DNA of 51,493 bases from an uncultured Dorea sp. (lineage in GTDB: Bacteria > Bacillota > Clostridia > Lachnospirales > Lachnospiraceae), in the NCBI GenBank assembly GCA_947645355.1, contig CANSCI010000008.1, positions 1-51,493 of the forward strand, written 5' to 3'. The notes beneath the pieces were generated by a model that did no database searches, had not been told where the DNA came from, and saw only the letters and a list, made by a program, of their open reading frames with translations. A program made the translations under genes and the position numbers. Of the stretch, positions 1-7,046 are shown one piece after another (the stretch's first letter is position 1; every line of letters starts with the position of its first letter).

Positions 1-116
1 TACTACCGCAGCTCAGGGACAGCACCGGCTTTGAAGCCTACTGCAATGAGTGGTGGCATTATGTTCTGGCAGATGAACCGTACCCAAATACATATTTCAA
101 TTTTTGCATTGCATAG
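1..116 (+). CDS. M15/VanX-like D-alanyl-D-alanine dipeptidase, C-terminal end only
   Basis: Only the last 37 codons are in the window (frame begins at base 3, stop TAG 114-116). The visible peptide contains EWWHY followed by EPYPNTYFNF, which matches the end of VanX/M15D zinc dipeptidases, where the EWWH histidine is the last zinc ligand. Members cleave D-Ala-D-Ala, either in cell-wall recycling or, as VanX, in glycopeptide resistance. Which role applies cannot be decided from the fragment. A decayed copy of the same end lies at 3752-3851, so this 3' end marks one border of the recombinase/surface-protein module. The family call rests on about 37 residues. Confidence 0.72.
   Translation, partial: LPQLRDSTGFEAYCNEWWHYVLADEPYPNTYFNFCIA
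17..116 (+). repeat. Imperfect direct repeat, left copy (dipeptidase 3' end)
   Basis: About 100 bp here recur at 3752-3851 in the same orientation with roughly 85% identity; the longest identical run covers the ATACATATTTCAATTTTT stretch. The left copy is coding and intact. The right copy carries stops. The pair brackets the recombinase, inverted-repeat segment and surface protein. Confidence 0.75.
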
Positions 117-245
117 CAGGATTGGCTTGAAGTAATCTTACAGAGACAAGCAGCGTAAGGTATTTCAAGTTTTTATATAGAATCACGATTTCCTGTATGT
201 TCGTGGGTAAAATATAGAAAAATGATATACAGGAGGTCTATGATC

Positions 246-1082
246 ATGAATCTAATAACAATGCAAAAGATACAGGCGTTTGAAGAAAGCCTGTATCTGA
301 ATGAGAAATCCAAAGCGACTGTGAGCAAATATCTCCAGGCCGTTCGGAAACTGGCGGAGTATTTGCGCGGGGAGGAACTTACCAAACCCCGGCTTTTGGA
401 ATACCGGGAGATACTACAAAGCCGGGTGAAGGCTCAAACTGTCAACGGTGCCCTGTCGTCCATCAACACTTTTCTGGAGTTTTGCGGCTGGCAGGACTGT
501 AAGATAAAGCTCCTAAAGGTACAGCGGAAAGCATTTCTGGATGAGACGCGGGAGTTATCTGAGGCGGAATACAAACAGCTCTTGGAAGCGGCTCAGGCCA
601 AAGGAAATGAGCGGTTGTATCTGGTGATGCTGACCATATGCGGCACAGGCATCCGGGTCAGCGAACTGCAATATATTACAGTGGAAGCGGCCAAAAACGG
701 AAGGGCAGAAATTTGCATGAAAGGGAAAAACCGCACCGTTCTTCTGCAAAAGGGGCTGCGCGGCAGGCTGTTGAAATACGCAGAGGAGCTGGGCATAGAC
801 AATGGCCATATTTTCCGAACCAGGAGCGGCAGGCCCCTGGACCGGACGAATATCTGCCATGATATGAAAAAACTCTGTGCCAGCGCCAGAGTGGATTCCT
901 GCAAGGTGTTTCCTCACAACCTGCGGCACCTGTTTGCCCGCAGCTTTTATGCCATTGAGAAGAACTTGGCCCATTTGGCGGACATCCTTGGACACAGTCG
1001 CATTGAGACAACACGGATCTATGTAGCAGTCAGCGCCGCAGCTCATGAGCAGATTTTGAACAAAATGAGACTCATTTTATAA
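246..1082 (+). CDS. Tyrosine recombinase (XerC/D-like), candidate DNA invertase
   Basis: Protein of 278 residues. An N-terminal SAM-like core-binding domain (about 1-85) precedes a catalytic domain with the full active-site set: R137 in GTGIRVSEL, K159, H224 and R227 in HNLRH, H250 in LGHS, and nucleophile Y259 in TRIYV. The start at 246 is preferred because AGGAGG (231-236) lies 9 nt upstream; ATG 240 is too close to it and ATG 222 lies before it. The length is short, as in Xer-type and phase-variation recombinases rather than large integrases. An exact inverted repeat starts 4 bp after the stop, and its 9-6-9 architecture looks like a tyrosine-recombinase crossover site. Inversion of 1087-1394 is therefore the probable job, by analogy with surface-protein switches in Clostridia. 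Confidence 0.9.
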   Translation: MNLITMQKIQAFEESLYLNEKSKATVSKYLQAVRKLAEYLRGEELTKPRLLEYREILQSRVKAQTVNGALSSINTFLEFCGWQDCKIKLLKVQRKAFLDETRELSEAEYKQLLEAAQAKGNERLYLVMLTICGTGIRVSELQYITVEAAKNGRAEICMKGKNRTVLLQKGLRGRLLKYAEELGIDNGHIFRTRSGRPLDRTNICHDMKKLCASARVDSCKVFPHNLRHLFARSFYAIEKNLAHLADILGHSRIETTRIYVAVSAAAHEQILNKMRLIL

Positions 1083-1110
1083 AAAAACCACAGATTGACT
1101 CATCTGTGGT
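1080..1110 (-). terminator. Leftward terminator formed by the left inverted repeat
   Basis: Read on the minus strand, the 9-bp stem of the left repeat (ATCTGTGGT arm pairing with ACCACAGAT) is followed directly by seven T residues (complement of 1081-1087), a rho-independent terminator. It would stop a leftward transcript from the promoter at 1156-1184 within about 70 nt, before it becomes antisense to the recombinase gene. The T tract lies outside the invertible segment, so the terminator keeps its place in either orientation. Confidence 0.6.
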
Positions 1111-1112
1111 AA
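1087..1112 (+). repeat. Left inverted repeat (candidate recombination site)
   Basis: Architecture is ACCACAGAT-TGACTC-ATCTGTGGT followed by AA. It is an exact inverted copy of 1369-1394 over 26 bp. Two 9-bp arms around a 6-bp asymmetric spacer is the usual layout of a tyrosine-recombinase core site. The asymmetric spacer would fix the product as an inversion. Confidence 0.85.
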
Positions 1113-1155
1113 ATGCTATCACACCTGTACCGCAAAGTACGCTACAAGTACATAT

Positions 1156-1184
1156 AGTATAGCGTAAAGTTCTTATGTTTTCAA
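1156..1184 (-). promoter_or_regulatory. Sigma-A promoter inside the invertible segment, pointing left
   Basis: On the minus strand: -35 TTGAAA (1184-1179), exactly 17-bp spacer, -10 TATACT (1161-1156). Transcription would begin near 1149 and run left into the terminator at 1110-1080. There is no leftward gene to serve, which is why the OFF state of an invertible promoter is the natural reading. Confidence 0.75.
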
Positions 1185-1244
1185 GTGGTACATAAGTAAA
1201 ATCAAGGGAAAATCCTACATAAAATAATATTTGCGCATGACAAG

Positions 1245-1281
1245 AAAGCCTGCATCTGCTTTTTTATTTGCAGGCTTTTTT
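1245..1281 (+). terminator. Rightward terminator inside the invertible segment
   Basis: Stem AAAGCCTGCA (1245-1254) pairs with TGCAGGCTTT (1269-1278) and runs into a T tract. In this orientation it blocks read-through from the recombinase into the downstream surface-protein genes, reinforcing the OFF state. Confidence 0.75.
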
Positions 1282-1368
1282 GTTGTGGCAGAAAGGGCGA
1301 TTTGCAGTCAGGGCAAATCGTCTTTTTCTGTTTTCCGTATGAATTTTCGACCTGTAGTTATGCCAAAG

Positions 1369-1394
1369 TTACCACAGATGAGTCAATCTGTGGT
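1369..1394 (-). repeat. Right inverted repeat (candidate recombination site)
   Basis: Exact reverse complement of 1087-1112: TT then ACCACAGAT-GAGTCA-ATCTGTGGT. Unlike the left copy it is not followed by a T run in the rightward direction (the next bases are ATTCAG), so a rightward transcript should pass through. Confidence 0.85.
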
Positions 1395-1468
1395 ATTCAG
1401 TCGTATGTTGGGCAAAGCTGGCGGCAGGCACAGCAACAAACCGCCGCCAAAGAAAGGCAGGTAATCGT

Positions 1469-1918
1469 ATGGATTGTAGACAGAAACCGACTGCAAAAAC
1501 AGGGAAGGTTTCTGCACTTAATACAGAGGCTTATGAGATACTGCTGAATATGTCTCAAGCCTGCAAGATAGAACCTCTGCCTAATTGCCATGCATACTTT
1601 GAAAAAGGCGAGCCAGAAAGCTTTTCGGGAAGGAGGTGTATGAATGGGGTGAAAACAGGTGCAATGGGTCTGCTGGATATCCTGGCAGCCAAAAACGGCT
1701 GTATGTATCTGTCCAATCTGGCGGGAACGGGATCAAATATGTTTTTGTTCCACCACCTGTATGAAATTAGTGCGCAGGATTTTAGCCTGCGGGAGTGGGA
1801 GGACGCAGTTTCCTATCTGACCGGGCAGAACCGAACCTTTGCAGACCCGGAACAGGCGAAACAATATTTATTCGGATGCACGTTGAACCAGCGTGCAGAA
1901 AACCATGAAAAGAGGTAA
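1469..1918 (+). CDS. Small protein of unknown family between switch and surface protein
   Basis: An open frame of 149 codons ending 5 nt before the surface-protein start. Two starts are possible: ATG 1469 behind a weak GCAGG, or ATG 1640 behind a strong AAGGAGG with a short 3-nt gap, giving 92 residues (MNGVKTGAMGLLDILAAKNG...). No signal peptide, membrane segment or recognised domain is visible. Position suggests co-transcription with the surface protein from the switchable promoter, so it could be a regulator or accessory factor. That is inference from position only. Confidence 0.55.
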   Translation: MDCRQKPTAKTGKVSALNTEAYEILLNMSQACKIEPLPNCHAYFEKGEPESFSGRRCMNGVKTGAMGLLDILAAKNGCMYLSNLAGTGSNMFLFHHLYEISAQDFSLREWEDAVSYLTGQNRTFADPEQAKQYLFGCTLNQRAENHEKR

Positions 1919-1923
1919 ACACT

Positions 1924-3696
1924 ATGAAACAAGCAAAAAAGAGCAGACTGCTGGCCATGCTGCTGGCGGTTATCATATTGCTGAGTATGCTTCCTACCGT
2001 GGCTTTTGCGGAAGAAAATGAAAGCACACTGGCGGAGCAATGCACCGTCACCGAAGGCTGCACGCTGGAGGAGGGGCATGAAAGAGAGTGCGCTTTAGCA
2101 GAATCTGAATCGGAGTCTGCTGCAGAGCTGGCAGAAGCAGAAGATACAGTAGAGACTGTTGAAGAACAAGTGGAAACTTTATCAGAAAGTGGAATCACTA
2201 CGTTTGACGAACTGATTATGGCTATCAATAATGTTGAGAACGGTGGAACTGTTACACTTGCGGGCGATATTGCTGGTGATGTGGAGGTCTCGTCAAATAA
2301 GCAGTTTACATTGGACCTAAATGGAAAAACATTAAACGGCCAGATCAAAATCAGTAATGCAGATGCAAATGTATCTATTCAAAATGGTACAGTTACTCAT
2401 AATGGAGAAAATTTAGCAGCTGCAACAATTTTAATATCAGCAGGGAAAGCAATACTTTCAGATAATCTGACAGTTAATGCAACTTCAACTAGTGGTGAAT
2501 CAATTGCAATTGCTGTTGTATCTACTGGTGAGTTAGAAGCCAATGGGGTTAATGTGGGCTCTAATGATTGGGGTATAGGATTGTTAAATTCAGCACAAGC
2601 AAACCTCACCAATATGAATGTATTGACTGGCGGAAACCCGATTTCTACAAGTGCTGCTCAAAGTGACTCAAGCATGAATGTTACGATTGATGGCGGAACA
2701 TATAAATGTACTAATGCAAATGGTGACTGGTCTTATGTAGGTATTTACTGGGCAAGTCATGGTACATTGAACATTAAGAATGGTACATTTACATCACTAT
2801 CACCAGAAGCTGCTTCATTATTTGTGAAAAATGGAACTGTAAACATTGATAATGGTAATTTTACGGGAACAAAGGATGGATTAAAAATCACTTCCGAACA
2901 AGTAGACTCTACAGAGATTGAAGTAAATATCAATGGTGGAAATTTTGCAGGCATCAGATCAGGTTTGTATATTAAAACAACTGCCACTGGCAACGCTAAA
3001 AATGATAAATTCAGCGTAACTGTAAAAGATGGTGTTTTTGATAATATTTACACAAGTATAAAAGATTTTAGCCCACAAGTATCTTTTGAGGGAGGTTCTT
3101 TTATTAAAGGAGATGGATGGTTTTCGGATGAAACAAATCATTGGTATAATCGCAATGACAGCGATGCAATAGCATATAAAGCAGAACACATATTTAAGTG
3201 GATTGTTGACAAAGAAGCAACTGCCGCGCAAAATGGCAGCAAGCATGAGGAATGCACTCTTTGTCATTATCAAAAAGCAGCTGTAGAGATTCCTGCACTT
3301 GGACATGATTATAAAGAGGAATGGTCTTCTGATGAAACAAATCACTGGCATGATTGCAATGACTGTGATGGAAGAGCAGATAAAGCAGAACATATATTTA
3401 AGTGGATTGTTGACAAAGAGGCAACCGCTGCGCAGAATGGCAGCAAGCATGAGGAATGTACCGTTTGCCATTACAAAAAAGCGGCTATAGAGATCCCAGC
3501 ACTCGGCGGAAACACGGGCAATCCCGGCAAGCCGAGCGGCGGAAATACAAGCAATTTCGGTAAGCCGAGCGGTGGCAGCCCGCAGACAGGAGATAATAGC
3601 CATGTAGCACTCTGGATTTCTCTGCTGGCAGTTTCGTTGATCGGCCTGCTTGCAACACTTTTGGCAATGAAAAAGAAAAACTATCGCGGAAACTGA
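1924..3696 (+). CDS. Sortase-anchored surface protein with beta-helix-like body
   Basis: 590 residues. A signal peptide (MKQAKKSRLLAMLLAVIILL, cleavage after about residue 29) is followed by an acidic Glu/Ser-rich stretch. Residues about 95-390 carry many short repeats of the type (N/D)GGTY or NGTF, as in right-handed beta-helix surface proteins. Two 68-residue tandem repeats follow, then a Gly/Pro/Ser linker and the sorting signal SPQTGD, a hydrophobic helix and the basic tail MKKKNYRGN. SPxTG signals are used by class B sortases in some Clostridia, and a class B sortase is encoded at 12975-13748. Expression is probably controlled by the inverted-repeat segment upstream. The ligand or function is unknown; an adhesin is a guess. 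Confidence 0.88.
   Translation: MKQAKKSRLLAMLLAVIILLSMLPTVAFAEENESTLAEQCTVTEGCTLEEGHERECALAESESESAAELAEAEDTVETVEEQVETLSESGITTFDELIMAINNVENGGTVTLAGDIAGDVEVSSNKQFTLDLNGKTLNGQIKISNADANVSIQNGTVTHNGENLAAATILISAGKAILSDNLTVNATSTSGESIAIAVVSTGELEANGVNVGSNDWGIGLLNSAQANLTNMNVLTGGNPISTSAAQSDSSMNVTIDGGTYKCTNANGDWSYVGIYWASHGTLNIKNGTFTSLSPEAASLFVKNGTVNIDNGNFTGTKDGLKITSEQVDSTEIEVNINGGNFAGIRSGLYIKTTATGNAKNDKFSVTVKDGVFDNIYTSIKDFSPQVSFEGGSFIKGDGWFSDETNHWYNRNDSDAIAYKAEHIFKWIVDKEATAAQNGSKHEECTLCHYQKAAVEIPALGHDYKEEWSSDETNHWHDCNDCDGRADKAEHIFKWIVDKEATAAQNGSKHEECTVCHYKKAAIEIPALGGNTGNPGKPSGGNTSNFGKPSGGSPQTGDNSHVALWISLLAVSLIGLLATLLAMKKKNYRGN
3118..3513 (+). repeat. Two tandem 204-bp repeats encoding Cys/His-containing domains
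   Basis: Copies start at 3118 and 3322 (period 204 bp, 68 residues), each running from W-S-S/D-E-T-N-H-W to E-I-P-A-L-G. Copy 2 has two CxxC pairs (CNDC and CTVC). In copy 1 the first pair is lost (RNDS) while the second remains (CTLC). Nucleotide identity is highest in the middle of the unit, around AAAGCAGAACA and TTTAAGTGGATTGTTGACAA. Confidence 0.85.
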
Positions 3697-3716
3697 GAGA
3701 AATAATCTAAAGTACG

Positions 3717-3746
3717 GCGGTGTGGGAATGGCCCCGCACCGCTTTT
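3717..3746 (+). terminator. Terminator after surface protein
   Basis: Stem with arms GCGGTG (3717-3722) and CACCGC (3737-3742) plus inner pairs, followed by TTTTCT. It lies 20 bp after the surface-protein stop. Confidence 0.65.
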
Positions 3747-3751
3747 CTAAT

Positions 3752-3851
3752 GGAAAGCAGTGGATTTGAAGCCTGCTGCAACTGATAGTGGCATTATGCT
3801 CTGGTAGATGAATCGTACTCAAATACATATTTCAATTTTTACATTGCATGA
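3752..3851 (+). pseudogene. Decayed duplicate of dipeptidase 3' end; right direct repeat
   Basis: Aligns with 17-116 at about 85% identity but reads ...AAC TGA TAG TGG CAT..., with stops where the intact copy has Asn-Glu-Trp-Trp-His. It therefore cannot encode the active-site end. It sits directly after the surface-protein terminator and probably marks the right border of an inserted module or an old tandem duplication. Confidence 0.75.
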
Positions 3852-3864
3852 CTAAATAAACTGA

Positions 3865-3906
3865 AAAAGGAAAGCGGAGAGCGATTTTTCTCTCCGCTTT
3901 CCTTTT
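3865..3906. terminator. Strong bidirectional terminator
   Basis: A perfect 17-bp stem (3865-3881 with 3890-3906, core GGAAAGCGGAGAG) with A residues on one side and T residues on the other. It serves the minus-strand histidine kinase ending at 3910 and anything arriving from the left. Confidence 0.85.
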
Positions 3907-3909
3907 CAA

Positions 3910-5274
3910 TTACTTTAGGGGTATCTTAACTGTAACATTCAATCCATGAGGACTTGTTTCAAAAAAATGGATTGTTCCCTGATGTGCTTTCACAATCTGC
4001 CGCACAATTTTAAGGCCCAAACCATGTTCCATTTCATCGGTCTGTTTTTGCGTACTGGAAATATCTTCGTCACTGTTTAATGCGTTTAACTGGGCTTCAC
4101 TTACCCCGCATCCATTGTCCATAACAGAAAATACACAGAGGGTGTCATTACTGCCAATGGAAACCCGTATTTTACACCCATTACGATTATGGACAATACA
4201 ATTCCTTATCAAATTAGCCAACATTCGGCTAAGTAAAACCTGATCTCCGACAATCGAGAGGCTTTTACCGGGATTATCTTCTGAGAGTTCCAACTCGTAT
4301 AGTTCTGATAGGCTATCATTCAATATTTCACTGACAACCTGGCGCGCTAACTCTATCGGGTCAAGGCTTTGTTTTTGCATAGGCTGCATAGAATATTCTA
4401 ATTTAGTTGACAAATTCAAATCAGCCACTAAATCTTTTAGCTGTTCACCGTGTCTCTGGATTATCCCAGCCTGGTTTCGGACAGCTTGAGGCAAAGAAGA
4501 AGTGTCTTTTATTTCGCTTGCATATCCCAAAATCACAGAAAGCGGTGTGCGTATATCATGGGAAATTCCCCTTATCCAGTCTGCACGGGTATTATCCTTT
4601 TTCAGCAAATAGTCACCGGCCTTATTCAAACCAGCATTGATTTCTGCTAACTCGCCGGTTTCTTCCAGATGGACAGGCTTTCCAACTGATAGATGCCGAA
4701 TGCCTCTCAAAATCGGCGCCATAGCTTTTTCTACCCGGCGGGCATTGCGGATAAACAAATATATCATCAAAAAAATATTGATACAGAATACCGCCGTTAA
4801 TCCGAATAGCATAGGCCAAATATATTGCGCCTTGAAAGAAAAATAGTAATTCACAACGCTTTCTGGAGGCAAGCCGATCACCAAAAGCCCATCTTGTCGT
4901 TTTGCAATATTGGTCGGATAATCATCAAGATACCAGCGACTAAACATGGCAATATCCATTGAGGAATAATGGCGTGGTAATTCTTCCGGCAGATTTTCTT
5001 CCCAAATGACAGTGCCATCATCATCTAAGATCATGGCCCACGCTTCAAAATTATTCAGCATTTCTTTCGCTTGTGTATCTGCACTGAATTCCCCATCTGT
5101 TGCCATGATATGATTTGAAAAATCCTCGATTGGGAATTTGGATGTTGCCACATTACCTAAATAAGCTATTACAAAATAGGAAGCTACTAACAGTGCATTG
5201 ACAGCCAGAAAAAGAACTATAATCCTAACTGTGGAAAATATATAACGGCGAAAAAATCGTTCTGATGTGTTCAC
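3910..5274 (-). CDS. Sensor histidine kinase of a peptide-resistance two-component system
   Basis: 454 residues, GTG start overlapping the regulator stop (GTGA, 5274-5271). A first membrane helix (about 15-38), an extracytoplasmic loop of about 120 residues and a second helix (about 160-180) lead into a HAMP-like linker. The kinase core follows: phospho-acceptor H239 in SHDIRTP, N box (LIRNCIVHN), G1 (DNGCG) and G2 (GLGLKIV). The kinase looks intact. Its partner regulator gene carries two stop codons, and divergent to the pair is an ABC transporter, the usual target of such systems in Firmicutes (CprRK/BceRS-like roles). The loop is larger than in the loop-less Bce kinases, so direct peptide sensing is possible. 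The ligand is unknown. Confidence 0.9.
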   Translation of the reverse strand: MNTSERFFRRYIFSTVRIIVLFLAVNALLVASYFVIAYLGNVATSKFPIEDFSNHIMATDGEFSADTQAKEMLNNFEAWAMILDDDGTVIWEENLPEELPRHYSSMDIAMFSRWYLDDYPTNIAKRQDGLLVIGLPPESVVNYYFSFKAQYIWPMLFGLTAVFCINIFLMIYLFIRNARRVEKAMAPILRGIRHLSVGKPVHLEETGELAEINAGLNKAGDYLLKKDNTRADWIRGISHDIRTPLSVILGYASEIKDTSSLPQAVRNQAGIIQRHGEQLKDLVADLNLSTKLEYSMQPMQKQSLDPIELARQVVSEILNDSLSELYELELSEDNPGKSLSIVGDQVLLSRMLANLIRNCIVHNRNGCKIRVSIGSNDTLCVFSVMDNGCGVSEAQLNALNSDEDISSTQKQTDEMEHGLGLKIVRQIVKAHQGTIHFFETSPHGLNVTVKIPLK

Positions 5275-5966
5275 GTCTGCGCCCCCTTAATATTCAGGCG
5301 GTACCCGATCCCCTTGATCGTCACAAGGGAAATCGGCTTTGAGGGATTTTCTTCAATCTTTTCCCTCAAATGCCGGATATGGGTTGCTAACGTACTCTCA
5401 TATCCCTGCCAGAAGTCGCCGCAAATCGCCTGACACAGTGCGCCGGTAGTAACGATTCGGCCTGCGTTTTCATACAGCTTTTCAAAAAGTTGGAACTCCT
5501 TGGCCGTCAGTGAGATACTTTCGCCATTTCGTTGAACCATTGCTTTTTCCAAATCAACGGTTGCTGTATCAAAGAACACTTTGCGATCCTTCCCAGGATA
5601 GGCCCGCTTCAATATGGCCTGCACTCGGAATAATAATTCCTTCGGCAGAAATGGTTTCAACAGGTAATCGTCCGCTCCATTTTCAAAACCCGCAAATTTG
5701 TCCTCCGCTTCACCGCGAGCTGTCAGCATGAGAACCGGGATCTTGCTTATCCTTCGCAATTCTTTTAGTGTGGCAAATCCATCCATGCCTGGCATCATAA
5801 CATCAAGGATCACCATATCCGGCTGCTTCTCTTTACATACTTTCAAAGCAGCTTCACCAGAGGATGCCGTCAACACTTGCGTAAAGCCGGCTCTCATAAA
5901 TATGGATCTCACCATTTCCTACAGCTCAGTTTAATCTTCTACCACAAGAATCATCCTATCGTTCAT
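5271..5966 (-). pseudogene. OmpR-family response regulator with two in-frame stops near its start
   Basis: The natural start is ATG 5966-5964, behind AAAGGTGGTGAC, reading MNDRMILVVED, then TAA (5933-5931), TEL, then TAG (5921-5919), then EMVRSIFMRAG. Each stop is one base from the expected codon (GAA to TAA, CAG to TAG). From ATG 5915 a 214-residue product remains: the receiver without its first strand and acidic pocket, though with the phospho-acceptor in VILDVMMPGMDG, and a complete winged helix. Either the gene is inactivated, or a truncated regulator is made by re-initiation, or the stops are sequence errors. The winged-helix half shows no decay, so the lesion is recent or tolerated. Confidence 0.75.
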
Positions 5967-6036
5967 ATGTCACCACCTTTTTTCTGTTTATATTATACCG
6001 CAAGATGGACAGATTGACTATTCTGGCCTTGAAATC

Positions 6037-6090
6037 TCAAAGTAAATTCAAAGTTGGCTCAAAGTTATCTCAAAGTTGATGTGCTATGCT
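6037..6090 (+). promoter_or_regulatory. Four 11-bp-phased direct repeats and promoter of the ABC operon
   Basis: TCAAAGT occurs at 6037, 6048, 6059 and 6070, exactly 11 bp (one helical turn) apart. It is followed by a likely -10 TATGCT (6085-6090) and no consensus -35. Phased direct repeats over a weak -35 are typical of activation by OmpR-type regulators binding one face of the helix. The regulator at 5271-5966 is the obvious candidate. AGGAGG at about 6107-6112 leads the first gene. Confidence 0.75.
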
Positions 6091-6122
6091 GATTACGAAA
6101 ACAAAAAGGAGGCGCAAGCTAT

Positions 6123-7046
6123 ATGAGTGATTACATTATTGAAACGCATGATCTGACGAAAAAATACGGAAATCAGAACAGCGTTTCCCATCTGAATATT
6201 CATGTAAAAAAAGGTCGCATCTATGGGCTACTGGGACGCAATGGTGCAGGCAAGACAACGACCATGCGGATGCTGCTGGGACTGACAGCTCCCACGTCCG
6301 GTGAAGTGGAGATTTTCGGTAAGCCAATTCATGGCAATGAAAAGGAAATCCTGCCCCGAATTGGCTGTCTGATTGAGTCACCGGGTTTTTATCCCAATTT
6401 GACAGGAACGGAAAACCTGAAAATTTTTGCCGACCTGCGGGGATTGAAAAGCCCGCAATACATCAAAAATGCTTTGGAAGTTGTCAACCTGCCTTACCGG
6501 GACAAGAAATTATTTTCGCAATATTCTCTCGGTATGAAGCAGCGTTTAGCTATTGCATTGGCCGTCATGCACAATCCCGAACTGTTGATTTTGGATGAAC
6601 CGATCAACGGCCTTGACCCCATCGGTATTGCAGAGGTGCGCGATTTTATCCGGGAATTGTGCGATGCCACAGGGAAAACGATCTTGATTTCCAGCCACAT
6701 CCTTTCGGAAATTTCCCTGTTGGCTGATGATGTTGGAATTATCGACCACGGTAATTTGCTGGAGGAAAAAAGCCTAAAAGCGCTGGAGGGTAAAAACGCG
6801 AAGTACATCCATTTTTGCGTATCGGATGCACAAAAGGCTGCACAGATTATTGCCGCAACATTTCAGAGCAAAAACATCCAGCTTATGGATGACAATAATT
6901 TGTATCTTTATGATACGGCCCTGCCTGTAGCGAGAATTAACCGCACATTTATTGAAGCTGGCATTGACGTTTGGGAAGCCCATCTCTGCGAGGATACTTT
7001 GGAGGATTACTTCAAGAGAATTACAGGGGGTGAGGGGATTGCTTAA
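6123..7046 (+). CDS. ABC transporter ATP-binding protein, bacitracin/lantibiotic type
   Basis: 307 residues: Walker A GRNGAGKTT (about 38-46), signature YSLGMKQR, Walker B LLILDEPINGLDP, H-switch in ISSHILSE, and a C-terminal extension of about 90 residues as in BcrA/EpiF/CprA-like ATPases. It energises the two membrane proteins that follow. These exporters move antimicrobial peptides away from the membrane and confer immunity or resistance. The start follows AGGAGG, and the end overlaps the next gene, implying translational coupling. The gene is divergent from the two-component pair and lies behind the phased repeats. Confidence 0.92.
   Translation: MSDYIIETHDLTKKYGNQNSVSHLNIHVKKGRIYGLLGRNGAGKTTTMRMLLGLTAPTSGEVEIFGKPIHGNEKEILPRIGCLIESPGFYPNLTGTENLKIFADLRGLKSPQYIKNALEVVNLPYRDKKLFSQYSLGMKQRLAIALAVMHNPELLILDEPINGLDPIGIAEVRDFIRELCDATGKTILISSHILSEISLLADDVGIIDHGNLLEEKSLKALEGKNAKYIHFCVSDAQKAAQIIAATFQSKNIQLMDDNNLYLYDTALPVARINRTFIEAGIDVWEAHLCEDTLEDYFKRITGGEGIA

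Larger units (their letters stand above)
1113..1368. other. Candidate invertible promoter segment (inverton)
   Basis: A 256-bp non-coding segment between exact inverted repeats, just downstream of a tyrosine recombinase and just upstream of a surface-protein gene. It holds one good promoter, pointing left in this orientation, and one terminator, pointing right. Flipping would place the promoter at about 1297-1325, firing right across the other repeat, where no T tract follows, into 1469-3696. Short ORFs drawn through it are not convincing as genes. Confidence 0.75.

Noticed and set aside
1231-1591. Open frames on both strands across the invertible segment and the start of the next gene
   Set aside because: They cross a terminator and a recombination site, lack ribosome binding sites, and resemble no protein.
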